64,000 bases of DNA from Ailurus styani (taxonomy: Eukaryota > Chordata > Mammalia > Carnivora > Ailuridae). The stretch covers positions 194,763 to 258,762 of the forward strand of contig LNAC01000137.1 in assembly GCA_002007465.1 (NCBI GenBank), written 5' to 3'. Below, piece by piece: positions 12,303 to 22,659 of the stretch; position 1 is the first letter of the stretch, and every line of letters starts with the position of its first letter. Position numbers and translations under genes: made by a program. The notes under the pieces were generated by a model. That model saw only the letters and a program-made list of their open reading frames with translations. It was not told the origin of the DNA and did not search any database.

Positions 12303-12327
12303 TTTCTTTTACTTACTTTCTTTCTTG
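11991..12327. repeat. Long polypyrimidine tract ending in (CTTT)n
   Basis: About 340 bp is almost entirely C/T on the plus strand, first irregular TTCC/TTTC/CCCTT units and then a nearly pure TTTC array at about 12232-12300. The 124-codon Phe/Ser/Leu/Pro frame over it is a translation artefact of the repeat. Confidence 0.95.
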
Positions 12328-12557
12328 ATCTTTAATAATTTAGAACTTAGCTCCCAGTCTACAAAGCAGTCACAAACATAAGACAAAAGACTATAGATTA
12401 TAAAAATATTCAGAACTGCCTTAAACCATTTTATGGAACAAGATGGAGGAATATAAACAAATAATAAATTGATAAAAATACTAAAATTTTCCAAAGCCAT
12501 TGTGTTTCTCAAACTATGTTTCTTTTTCACTTCAATCTGTTTCAAATGCAGTGGCTC

Positions 12558-12558
<1 letters not shown>

Positions 12559-12595
<37 letters not shown>
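12559..12595. repeat. (CA)n microsatellite, about 18 units
   Basis: Uninterrupted AC dinucleotides, likely polymorphic. Confidence 0.97.
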
Positions 12596-12596
<1 letters not shown>

Positions 12597-13424
12597 CTAC
12601 TTCTATCATTTTCAATCAAACAAGCTGTTCAATTTCTTGAAAATAGTAAGACTCACTGATTATTCGACTGGATCGGAGGTTTATTTGACTGAATTGAAAG
12701 GCCATTGATCCAGTGGCCCCATGGATAGAAAACGTAAAAGATAATTTTCCTTTACTGTCATTGTTCATTCAAGTTTTAATTTGTTTTAGTTATTCAACAA
12801 GAAACATTGTTCTCTTTTAAACAATAGTGCAGTCGTGGAAAAAATGACTCTCCTTCATTGAAACTTCTCTATGATTTTTAAACAGGAGAAATAAACACAT
12901 TCTTTAAACCAAGATGCCTTCTTTTCTGTAGAAAAGACATCTGTAGAAGACAGAATTTTCACCAAAATTTAAAGCAGATTATATATATTTTTAGGTGCAA
13001 TGTATACTCAAACAATACATTATTGTTAAGGTGGTTTATTATCAGTTTCTGGAACATGCATAGAATAGATTAGGGAACACAACAAAATGTGAAGAATTCA
13101 AGCCGAGCTTGGGAGTCTTATGTAGTTTCAGACTTTATTGGTGAAACTATTAGATGGATAGAAAGGGAGAGAGAGAGAGAGAGGAGAGAGAGATCTCAGA
13201 AGTTGAGAGTTTCTACATTCTATTTTGAGGCGTAAGTGATTGCTGTCCCTCCTTCATTTTCCCCTCCCCCACCCCACCCCTATTGCTTCTTTTTGGCTTG
13301 ATTTGGCCAGTGAAATCGGTGAAATAAGAAAAGTAGCTTCAGTGTGAAAAGGCAGTGTAAAAATGAAAAGAGCAGCATCTCTACACAGTCTCTTACTATT
13401 GTTCTTTCAGTATTTTGTGAAAGT
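12596..13424. other. Low-copy DNA with a short (GA)n
   Basis: Mostly unique AT-rich sequence. A GA-rich tract lies at 13166-13193 and a CCCCACCCC-type C-rich patch at about 13261-13280. No gene seen. Confidence 0.5.
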
Positions 13425-13474
13425 AAGTTTTCTGAACCTCAGCCCAATTGACATTCAGTCTGGAAAGTTCTTTG

Positions 13475-13684
13475 GGTTTCTATTATTATTACTTTTTTAA
13501 GATTTTATTTTATTTATTTTAGAGAGACAGACAAAGAGCACGTGAGCAGGGAGAGGGACAGAAGGAGAGGGAGAAGGAGAGGTAAGGAAGCAGACTCCCT
13601 CCTGAGTGTGGAGCCTGAGATCATGACTTGAGCCACAATCAAGAGTCCAACGCTTAACCAACTGAGCCACCAGGCACCCCTGGG
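13475..13684 (-). mobile_element. CAN-SINE, older caniform type
   Basis: Reverse-orientation tRNA-Lys SINE: the tail (aagattttatttta) lies on the left and the head (actgagccaccaggcacccc) on the right. The 15-bp target-site duplication CTGGAAAGTTCTTTG (13460-13474, and 13685-13699 with one mismatch) fixes the ends. Confidence 0.92.
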
Positions 13685-13783
13685 CTGGAAAATTCTTTGT
13701 TGCAGGAGCCAGCCTGTACATTGTAGAATGCTCAGCAGCATCCTTGGCTTCTGCCCAATGTATGCTAGTAGCTAGCACTTGAG

Positions 13784-14360
13784 TCTTTTTTTTTTCTTTT
13801 TGGTTGTAGTAGAATATACATAGCATCAAATTTATCATTTTAAAGTATGCACTGCAGTGACATTAAATACATGTATGTCGTTGTGCAACCATTGTTGGTG
13901 TCCGTCTCCAGAACTTTTCCATCTTCCCAAACTGAAACTTCATACCTATTAAACAATAACTTGCCTTTCCCACCTCCCCCAAGTCCCTGCTAATCTCCAT
14001 TCTACTTTCTATTTCTGTGATTTTGACTACTCTAGGTGTTTCACATCAGTGAAATCATACAATTATTTGTTTGTTTGTTTGTTTGTTTTTGCGGCCAGCT
14101 TATTTCACCTACTGTAATGTTGTCAAAGTTTATTTATATTGTAGCATATCAGAATTTCCTTCCTTTTTAAGGCTGAATAATACTCCCTTTGACAGATATA
14201 CCACATTTGTTTATTTCATTCATCTATCAATTGACAGTTTGGGTGCATCTTTTATCTCTTGTGAATAGTACTGTTGTGAACATGAGCATACAAATATCTG
14301 TTTGAGTTTCTGCTCTCAGTTCTTCTGAGTATATAGACAGAAGTAGAATGGGTCAAATAT
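13784..14360 (-). mobile_element. L1M 3' fragment, antisense
   Basis: The poly-T at about 13785-13797 is the A-tail of a minus-strand element. It is followed by the well-known L1M 3' sequence in antisense: 'gttgtgcaaccattgttgg', 'ccagaacttttccatcttcc', 'tttttaaggctgaataatac' and 'tatagacagaagtagaatgg'. A GTTT run lies at about 14066-14087. The 65-codon frame at 14071-14268 is inside it and is not a gene. Confidence 0.88.
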
Positions 14361-14420
14361 CTCTAGACATCGTCAATGTCCCATGAGGGGCAAAATCACT
14401 CCTGATTAAGAACCGCTCGC

Positions 14421-14884
14421 CTAGGGGAACAATCTTCTTTGAACAAAGGTATTTCCACAGAGCTGAATTATGAAATTTGCAGTTTAAAAGGAGCATTACA
14501 AACCATCATGATGTTGCATGAATCATCTCTGTCTCATCGCTGAGACTTATTTGGCCACCAGCAGTATTTAGGAACAAAGTCATCCATAAGGCTACCTAGA
14601 CTTGCCCTATCAGTTCTTTCCAGACTTTTAGTCCACTGTCTCCTTCCCATCATGCTAAGAACATATTCATGTCTCTATATCCTCTATCTTCCACTTGCTA
14701 GTCACCCTAAAACATGTTAATAGAGTAATCTATAAAATCTCAACTCCCATTTATTCTTTAATCAATTAACATCTGAAACTGCTTTGAATACAATCACCTA
14801 ATTGCTAGATTCAATCACGTTTTCTCTTATCTTTATTCTAGACAGAGTCTTAGCAATATCCAGTGTAACCTGACCTAACACTCC
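14421..14884. other. Low-copy DNA, no gene seen
   Basis: Mixed sequence without recognisable repeat or exon. Confidence 0.4.
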
Positions 14885-16545
14885 AGTGGGTCATTTATTC
14901 AACAAGCATTTATTGCACTGACTATGTATCACCTTGTAATAAAGAATGTCACTGGCCTTTGTCTCTGATTCTGGAGGGTAACCTCTAAACCCTTAGAATT
15001 TCCTAAGTAATGAGGTGTATCTTTGTTATTCATGGTGTACCCCTCAGATCACACTTGAAAGTATGCTTGAAAGTGAGCCTCTAGATACTTTATGCTAATG
15101 AAATGGGCCAAGATGGGGGCTGGCTGTGCTGGAAAGACCAACCACACGATTAGACTGTGGGGCTTTGAGCCACATGAGATAAGCCTGACCTCTGAGGAAG
15201 TGGGTGAGGCTGGAGATTGAGTCATATGGGTAATGATTGAACCAATCTTGCTTTTATTAATGAAATTCTGATAAAAACTCTGGATACTGAAGTTCAGGTG
15301 ATCTTCTGAGGCAAATGCTGTACCCATGGGCCCACATCCGTGTGCTGAGAGCCTAACATGCATCCTGAGGACAAGGAAGTTTCACAGTTGGGACCTTCTC
15401 TGATGTTCTCTATGCCTCTCTTTTGGGCTTGTTCTGATTTATATTCTTTTGTTATAATATAACTATGATTATTAAATTCAGTACTTATAATCATTAAGAT
15501 ACATGAAGTACCTTCTTGAGTTTTGTGAGTTGCTCCAATGAATTTTCAAACCCAAAGGGGTAATGGGAAACTTTGAATTTATAGCCAGCTGGTAAAAAGT
15601 GAAGGTAGCCTGAGGACTCCTCAACATGTGACTAGTGTTTGAAATGAGGGCAGTCTTATGGAGAACTGTGCCCTTCACCTGTGAAGTTTGGCCTAACTCT
15701 AAGTAGTAAGTGTTAGAAATCATTATAGTCTCTCTGAGAGATGGACCCTTCAATTCCATGTCAAACAAAACATTGATTCCTAGCCTCATGGAACTTAAAG
15801 AGGGATATAGAGATATCAAAATATAACCAGAAAACCAAACATAGAAACTCCTCTGGGTACAAGTTAAATTTCCAAAGACTGTTTATAAGTCTATTTGTTC
15901 CTAAGTCCAAAATGATGCCACGCCAGTGATGAACATATGCACATCAATTAATGTTAGGTTTCACTTTGTTTCCATCATAATCCTATGCCACTAATTAGCA
16001 GTTTTCATCATCCTCGCTGCTTGTATATTCATTGGACATAATGAGATTAATAATGCTCATAAAACACCTTGAAATTAAGCACAAACAGAGCAAGTACTCA
16101 AGAACTAAGAAAAATGAAAGCAGGATGACTAAGATTAAAATGACTGTACATGACCACTTCTGTCTTCAGTTGTTGGTGAACAGAGCTGACTTGGCTTTGT
16201 TCCAGAGCAAAGCTTTAATTATGCAATGTCTATGGATTTCTTAAGTTGGACTTCACAAAGACAGGCTATACATACATATGTGTATCTCGATAAATAAGTG
16301 GCTCATAGATGGAAATTTAGGGAAGTCTTCTCAATGACCTGAAGGTTAAGTAAAAATTAGTCAGGCAGAGTGGGGAGAAGTTCCATTGAAGGACAAAATT
16401 TTAACAGGTAACAAAGAGCCTGAGGTAGGAAAGAGTTTGGCACTTCGGAGACAAAGGAGAGTCTATGGAGAGAGTGTGTCTGGGAATGAGGAAGCAATTA
16501 GGTGAAGGGGTCCGCCTCAGCAAGTCGGTACCAAGGTATCAGAGG
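14885..16545. repeat. Ancient repeat (copy 2) interrupted by an LTR
   Basis: The left part has 'tcatttattcaacaagcatt' and 'tattgcactgactatgtatc'. After the LTR it resumes with 'cctagcctcatggaactta' (about 15780) and continues at 16330-16545 with 'aaagagcctgaggtaggaaa'. This order matches the unassigned family seen at 53000-54300 and 63173-63990. The middle, 15840-16320, is weakly recognisable. Confidence 0.45.
14955..15778 (+). mobile_element. Probable solitary retroviral-type LTR
   Basis: The segment has an LTR-like layout: a plausible poly-A region 'tatgattattaaattcag' near 15465-15481, then 'tttgtgagttgctccaatga', 'tttatagccagctggt' and 'gagggcagtcttatgg' toward the 3' end, all phrases I associate with an old endogenous retrovirus LTR class. 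It splits an older repeat. I see no gag/pol/env remnant beside it. Exact family and ends are uncertain. Confidence 0.45.
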
Positions 16546-16649
16546 GTGGTAATGGGCAATATATTTGGGTAAATACTATGGCTAATACTGGTACACATAC
16601 CAAACCAGTCACACCACTGGGGTGTGAGCTTACCCTTGGGAATACAGAT

Positions 16650-16686
16650 GTATATGTATGTGTGTGTGTGTGTGTGTGTGTGCACG
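16650..16686. repeat. (TG)n microsatellite
   Basis: About 14 TG units after a short TATATG lead-in. Confidence 0.95.
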
Positions 16687-16874
16687 CTTACTTGTGTCAA
16701 GGAATGGCTTAGAGCTATAATAATTTGGGGTTGATAATAGGGAGACATCTGACTCGAATTAAATCAGGAGCTGTATGAATACTTGCCATGAAATATTTTA
16801 GTTAATATTTAATAACACCACTATGAGACAGGTGTTATTATTGTGAATCCATCTTAAACAAGAGAAAGGTATAA

Positions 16875-17087
16875 GGGGCACCTGGGTGGCTCAGTGGGTT
16901 AAAGCCTCTGCCTTCGGCTCAGGTCATGATCTCAGGGTCCTGGGATCGAGGCCCGCATCGGGCTCTCTGCTCGGCAGGGAGCCTGCTTCCTCCTCTCTCT
17001 CTGCCTGCCTCTCTGCCTACTTGTAATCTCTCTCTCTCTCTCTCTCTCTGTCATGTAAATAAATAAAATCTTAAAAAAAAAAGAGAG
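16875..17087 (+). mobile_element. CAN-SINE, young mustelid-type
   Basis: Head GGGGCACCTGGGTGGCTCAG, then GTTAAAGCCTCTGCCTTCGG, GGATCGAGGCCCGCATCGGG, a CT-rich stretch with CTGCCTACTTGTAATCTC, and an AATAAA-bearing A-rich tail. It is flanked by a perfect 16-bp target-site duplication AGAGAAAGGTATAAGG (16861-16876 and 17088-17103), so the insertion is recent. The split-promoter boxes are those of the tRNA-derived SINE, not a functional tRNA gene. Confidence 0.97.
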
Positions 17088-17103
17088 AGAGAAAGGTATA
17101 AGG

Positions 17104-18490
17104 TTAAACATGATTAGACTGAGATTTGAACTCAAGAAATGTGTCTTTCAGAGCCCTCTCTGCTAACCTGGTTCTAAAAACCGTGCCCACATCAGCACGT
17201 ACCACAGAGGAGATGTGTTCTCTTTCCCTGCACACCGTGGACCGGTAATGAACATGAGAAGACTGTGGCTGGATTTCCACACACCAGCGTCCAGTCAACA
17301 AGGACTATGAACTGCTCCCACTGCCAGCCCTGAGCCAGGCACCCATACTTGGAACTAGCAAGGTAAGCGATGAAACCTAAGTTCTCAAAGAATTAAAAGT
17401 ATATTTGGGGAATGAGTTTCCTTAGAAGACTGGGCTTTATTCAAGTGAAGAGGATTTGGCTTGTGGAGGGACATTGGGATATTAATGCAAAGGACACTGA
17501 ATTTCAACTCCTGGCTGATAAAGTCTAGACTCTCACAGTTCTATGAAGTCATCCAGCTCATTGTGGCTCTTCATTTCCATTATAGGCGGCGCCTATCCTG
17601 ACCCTTCTGTGTGCAAGTCGAAGCTCCTCTAAACTGATTTCATTTCTTTTCAGTTGGTATCAGTTCAGCATCCAAACTGTCCAAACTGAGTCTCATCAAA
17701 GTTACTTAACTCTATTTCCCAAAATTCTCCAGTGTTTCTGTAGTGTTAGTCATGCCGATAGTCCTATTATCCCCCAAACTTCTTGTACCTACTCACTTGA
17801 GTGCACATTTAGTGAAAAAGGGTCTTACGCATTTTACTCCATTTTTAAAGACCATTCCTACATCCTTTCATGAAGCTATCCCTTGAAAGTCACTTCCTTT
17901 CTAGATTAGCCATTGTCTGTGTGAAGACGTTTTTGCACATGGTTATATTTATCTTTTATACTGCTTCAGTTTTTCCCTAAATGTTTTTTTGTGCAGACAC
18001 AACATTTACATGTGACAAACTCCTGGGGAGCCCAGAGGAGATTCGAGGTGGTTCTTCAGATGTAGTAAGGAATATCATCATGTCACATTGTCAGAAATGT
18101 ATTTCCTCTTTGATTCTTTTTCAGTAATTGGAATTAGGACAAGTAAAAGTATCCGTTTTTTACCAAATGTCTATTTAACACCTGTATATCTCACAAACCT
18201 CCCCACATAGAGATGAAAATCACTTAGTATCTGTATAGAATATAGTGAAACATTTCATTGTATTTATTTTTATAAATATAAACACAAGGCAGGTAAGAGA
18301 AATAAACCATGCACTATAATAATAAACTTTTAAAAATGGAAAGATTTAAATTAAAATATAAATAAACCTTAAAAATTGTGCAAATACTAATACGGTCTGT
18401 ATGTAAAGTCGTCACCATGAAGCATATAATTCACCAAGGTAAGGATATTCTTAAGAAGAAATAATGGACAACGGGAAGAGCATTGATGTG
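17104..18490. other. Low-copy DNA, no gene seen
   Basis: Largely unique and AT-rich toward the right. No exon or classified repeat recognised. Confidence 0.45.
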
Positions 18491-18494
18491 GATA

Positions 18495-18940
18495 TTGAGA
18501 AATCTTGGCTCTGGCAATGAGAGCTAAAGAGGACAAGTTCGGGAGTCATGTCGCCTGGTTCTACCATGGGTTAACTGTGTAAACTCAGATGATTACTTAG
18601 AGTTTTAGGCAGTACTGTCTAATAGAACTCTCTGCGGTGTTGTTCTTAGTGTTCTGTAATTTGAGGTGAACACTACAGTAGCCACTATTGAGCACTTGAA
18701 ATTTGGTCTGTGCAACAAAGGGACTGAATTTTAGCTTTTATTTAAATTAATTTAACTTTAATGACAACATGTGGCTAGTGGCTCCTTCTCACACAGTCCA
18801 GCTCCAAGACTCAGTTCTTTCATCTATCAGATAAAGATGATAATAACACTTGCCTCAGGGGATACTTTGAAAATTAAGTGAGATAATGCACACGACATAC
18901 ATAGCTTAGTACTTGGCACAGAAAAAGAACTTAATAATTG
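18495..18940 (+). repeat. MIR SINE split by a hAT-type element
   Basis: The left part (about 18500-18603) carries 'gcctggttctaccatgggtt' and 'aactgtgtaaactcagatga'. The right part (about 18805-18940) has 'ctcagttctttcatctatca', 'cttgcctcaggggata' and 'tagcttagtacttggcacag'. Together they cover MIR in order, with foreign sequence between. Confidence 0.75.
18605..18795. mobile_element. hAT-type nonautonomous DNA transposon inside MIR
   Basis: It starts with 'ggcagtactgtctaatagaa' and ends with 'acatgtggctagtggct', and includes 'attgagcacttgaaatttgg'. This is the 'chance to be in one of 200,000 copies' type of MER element with TGTCCAATAGAA-like termini. The family name is left open. Confidence 0.6.
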
Positions 18941-19379
18941 TAGCACATTTAATTAACTTTATTGGTAACTTGTTGCACATCTCTGAAATTCGGTTGTTGA
19001 TTTTGTATTTTAATTTAATGGTGTCTAAGATAATCTGAGTACTGATGTATCCAGTTCAGTTTTGCGCTAAGACCCAAACGTAGGATGCATAGTAAAGGCT
19101 CCGTAAGTAGGAACAAAGGCAAGCTTTTGTTGGGGTGGATTTTTTTTTAATCTGATTTGAACTCAGTTTCAAACTTCTTGGAGTTGTGAAAGTTTAAATG
19201 TCTGACACAATGAAAGAAAATGCAGGATAACCAAGCAAAACTTTGAGTAAATTAAGAATATTGCTTTCTACGAAGAGTGTTCTAAGTTGGATGTCAACTT
19301 CGTTGAATTGATTATGCAGTGTGTTCAAGTTTCTGATACTCTGGCCCAACTGTATCAAAGAGCCTCCCTCCCTTAAGAA

Positions 19380-19612
19380 TAACGAGAGTTGCCATTTATT
19401 GAGAGCTTCTGGCGTGCCTATCACCTGCCCACTTATCATTGCTTATTGTACAAGAATCTTACAACATGGGTGCCGTTATCCCAATATAAAGGTCAGGAAA
19501 TGAGCCTTGGGGAGATCAAATGAGTCATCTGAAGTCCTACACCTAAAAGTAGAATCCGTCCCCACCTGGTTCTAAAGCTTGCTGACTTTCCCCTACAGTA
19601 CATTGCATCTCT
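19380..19612 (-). repeat. MIR SINE, reverse orientation
   Basis: 'ccatttattgagagcttctg', 'ggtcaggaaatgagccttgg' and 'ccacctggttctaaagcttg' appear in the order expected for a reversed MIR. Confidence 0.75.
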
Positions 19613-19739
19613 TCAGGCACATCTAATGAAGTTATAATAGTTACGCTATATAATAATAACGTGCAATCCTTATAGGAACCAATTAGCTTATAGTTTGGTT
19701 TCATCTGAATCTGTATAATTCTTCAGAGTTCTTTTCCAA

Positions 19740-19865
19740 AGCTGTGGCCAAGGATCGTGATTTTATTTGCATGGTTCGGAGGGTTCTGCTGTGAAGGCTA
19801 GAAAAGAAATTACTACAATATCGTGAAGGCTTTCGTAGTAAACAGTCGTTGGCAATTAATCAGCA
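19740..19865. promoter_or_regulatory. Candidate regulatory element with a perfect octamer
   Basis: Repeat-free sequence between two MIRs. It contains a perfect POU octamer ATTTGCAT (19765-19772), several intact CpGs in an AT-rich context and CAATTAATCAGCATCAG near 19853-19869. It is a candidate only, since no alignment was possible. Confidence 0.25.
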
Positions 19866-19867
19866 TC

Positions 19868-20070
19868 AGGATCTAAGCGCTTCGCTTGAGAAATCATATG
19901 TAATCCTCTGAACCCAATCCGATACCTGCCCAATCTTATACCTATTTTATTGACCAGTAAACTGAGCAGAGAGGGCCAACAATTGTCTTAGATCACTCAC
20001 AAGCGACTACGATTTGGACCCAGGCAGCGCGACACGGGCATCGGGACGGTGAGCTACCACACTGTACTAC
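19868..20070 (-). repeat. MIR SINE, reverse orientation
   Basis: 'taatcctctgaacccaatcc', 'tattttattgaccagtaaac', 'tgagcagagagggccaacaa' and 'gatttggacccaggcag' follow a reversed MIR. Confidence 0.75.
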
Positions 20071-22125
20071 CTGCTGGTAACGCCTGGGCGAGCTCTGAGC
20101 GGTGGTCAGTACCGGCTCGCCTGTGCTGGCCTCGGGTTTCTCCAGAAGCTTCTTTACCATAACCTGAGTCTTTTTGCTGTGTCATCCATAATACTTTCCT
20201 TCTCCATGCCTCTCCTTCTCCGGCTGACCTTCTGTGCCACTCAACTCCCATTCCTTTTCTCTGCTTATTTTTACTATCGGGATACTTATGTAACATTAGG
20301 AAGTGTGTGAGTTTTCTGCCAAAAAAGAAAAAAAAATCTTTATTGACAGGAATAGTGAACTTTCAAAGCACCTGGAATAGAAAACTGCGTGAATTCAAAA
20401 GGTAAAAAAGCTCAAATCTCAATTCCTTTTTCACCTGGCTGGTATAGTTTTGAAGCGGTGATAGAAAGAGAAGCTATGTTGTCATGAAGCAGCAACATTT
20501 TACTTTCTGTTGCGAGAGTTTGGTTAAAAAAAATCTGTATAACTTTCTGCTTCTGGAGAAACTTGTTCTCAGGACTATGATATTTAAGGATATTAATGAA
20601 AAATATCCAAGGGAAACACCAAACATTGAGGGGAAAAATACATTTTCTGTGTCAGGGAAAATATATTTCTGTGTTGTAAGTGGGCCAAATTATGAGAATT
20701 ATTCACAGACTTTTTTTTAAATAGCACTTACCAGAGCAGTTAGGATAATCTATGCTCTATTGTATCATGTGCTACTTTCAGGATTTGGCATTTAAATATG
20801 ATACAGGCTAAACTGAAAATATCTTCTTGTTAAAAAGAAAGAGTGGGGAAATTCTATGAGAGGTTTTTCACCTGTCAGAGGTTATTGGAAGTTGTAATTC
20901 AGGAAAAAAAAAAAAAAGAACGTAAAGACATAGGTTGCCTAGTAGATTAATGCTACTCAGTGAACTTTCAGTCTCCTTAGTGGGGCTTGCATTTGACAGG
21001 CAATGAAGTGACACACTTTGATGAGGACAGTCATAAGAATCCACGATAAAAGCATTCAAATCATTCTGAGAATTTGTATAGAATATGCAAAATCTGTAGA
21101 ATTTGTACAGAATATGTGCAGAATATGCAAAAAACCCAGCTAAGATTCATCAGTAGTTTCTTTGCTCCCATTGCAGCCAGACTAGAGGTGATGGAACAAA
21201 GTCGAATGCTATGTACTCTATCATTTGTAAGTTCTGTGAGGATTTATATTTATTCTAGCAACTGCTTTGGGCACATGCTCTGAGATTCTATAAACTGCGA
21301 GTCTCTGTGTTTCTGCAAGCTATGAGATTTCACCAGGGAGGAAATAATATATAATAGGCAATATGAATCATATTTTTATCTGATGTCAACATTACAGGAA
21401 ATGTGTTGATTTTAATAGGGTAAACCATATGAAACTGTCAATATTTGACCGTTTTTGATTTACAAAATGTCAATTTTATATGGTTCAACCTAATATTTTA
21501 AAATGTGAATAAACCACAAAGCAAAGATATTATTTTTGGATTCTAACAATAACGGGAGCTGCGTTGGAATTTGTTCCAGTTACAGAAGCGATGGCGATTT
21601 GAACACTTCTACCTCAGAATTGTATTTGGAAGTGACAGGCTGAGAAATAAACAGAATTTAAAGTGTTCTCTGACACTCTTAAATATCGTATCAGACTTGC
21701 TCACCATAGAAGACACTTTGAAAATTGTCATAGATCCAAACAAACAAATCATAAATAGACCATGCAAAGCATCTAGTGTTTGGGTTGAGTGCTTTTTGTG
21801 TCAATCTGAATAGCAATTAAAGGGCAAAGAAAAGCATAGGTAGTTTTTCCTTCTAGGAAACTCTACAGCCATACAAAGGGTCTCTTGCTTATATACTAAT
21901 AATTAGGTTAATTAAAACAAGAAAGAAAAAGTACACCGTACATTAGGAATTACGTAAGACCTTGGTCCCTTGATTTAAAAGTACGGGATTCACTTTATCA
22001 TTCAAACTAGAGACACCTCTCCAAGAGACAAAATGAAGTGACTCACCATGAGTGTCACTACTAAACATCCAAAGTCATCTAGTTCCCAGAAAGAGCAGTT
22101 AGCAAACTAGCAAGTTATCCCTTTC
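20071..22125. other. Low-copy DNA, no gene seen
   Basis: Unique AT-rich sequence. An imperfect local tandem repeat of GAATATGCAAAA / GAATTTGTA(T/C)AG units lies at about 21069-21133. The frame at 21571-21813 (80 codons) looks protein-like by chance only and matches no family I know. Confidence 0.45.
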
Positions 22126-22335
22126 CCCATTTTTTGTCTTGAAATATTTCAAACCTAAAGAAAAGTTGCAAAGCAATACAATGATTTTCCATACACTCAT
22201 CTAGATTCACCAATTGTTCGTTACTATTTTGCTTCCTCTCTCTCACTTTCTCTCCCCCTCAATTGTTCTATCCACTCTGACAATCATAAATAAGCAAAGA
22301 TATATCTTACGGTTATTTTCAGAGTTTTTGAATGG
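22126..22335 (-). repeat. Old L1-like fragment
   Basis: 'cttgaaatatttcaaacct', 'agaaaagttgcaaagcaata' and 'tagattcaccaattgttcg' resemble the antisense 3' region of old L1M elements. Confidence 0.45.
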
Positions 22336-22659
22336 TCTTCATGTTAGGTGTGGATCTCTCCCTTTCTCCAGTTTAACTAATGTGTCAAAGATTCATACAT
22401 TCATTTCTGTCTTTGGAAAGTACCCGCTTACCTCAGGAATTCACTCCTAACCCAGCTCACTCCATACCACAAAGTTCTAAAGTTCATTCCTTCAAGAGAG
22501 AGGAAGCAGTGGTGGTAATTTCATCACTTACCCACAGGGCCCTCAGCAATGAAACAAAGCTCCAACAAATCAATTTAAAGGGGGAAGGGAGAATTACCTT
22601 CTTCCTATCAAGGCAAGTTCTAACTTTCACAGCAAAATCCTGTGGGGAATTTATGTGTT

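Larger units (their letters stand above)
13425..14420 (-). mobile_element. hAT-type nonautonomous DNA transposon, split by two later insertions
   Basis: Three pieces read as one element in reverse orientation: 13425-13474 ('cctcagcccaattgacattc'), 13685-13783 ('attctttgttgcaggagcc', 'atgctcagcagcatccttgg') and about 14361-14420 ('gggcaaaatcactcctgatt', 'aagaaccgctc'). The end matches the TTCTCAACC-type termini of MER/Charlie elements, though I do not fix the family name. A SINE and an L1 fragment interrupt it. Confidence 0.6.

Noticed and set aside
11961..12335. 124-codon Phe/Ser/Leu-rich frame
   Set aside because: Translation of the polypyrimidine tract.
14955..15778. Endogenous retrovirus provirus with genes
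   Set aside because: Only LTR-like sequence is seen; no paired LTR or gag/pol/env remnant lies nearby.
16875..16960. tRNA-Lys-like head suggesting a tRNA gene
   Set aside because: It is the head of a CAN-SINE with CT-rich body, A-tail and target duplication.
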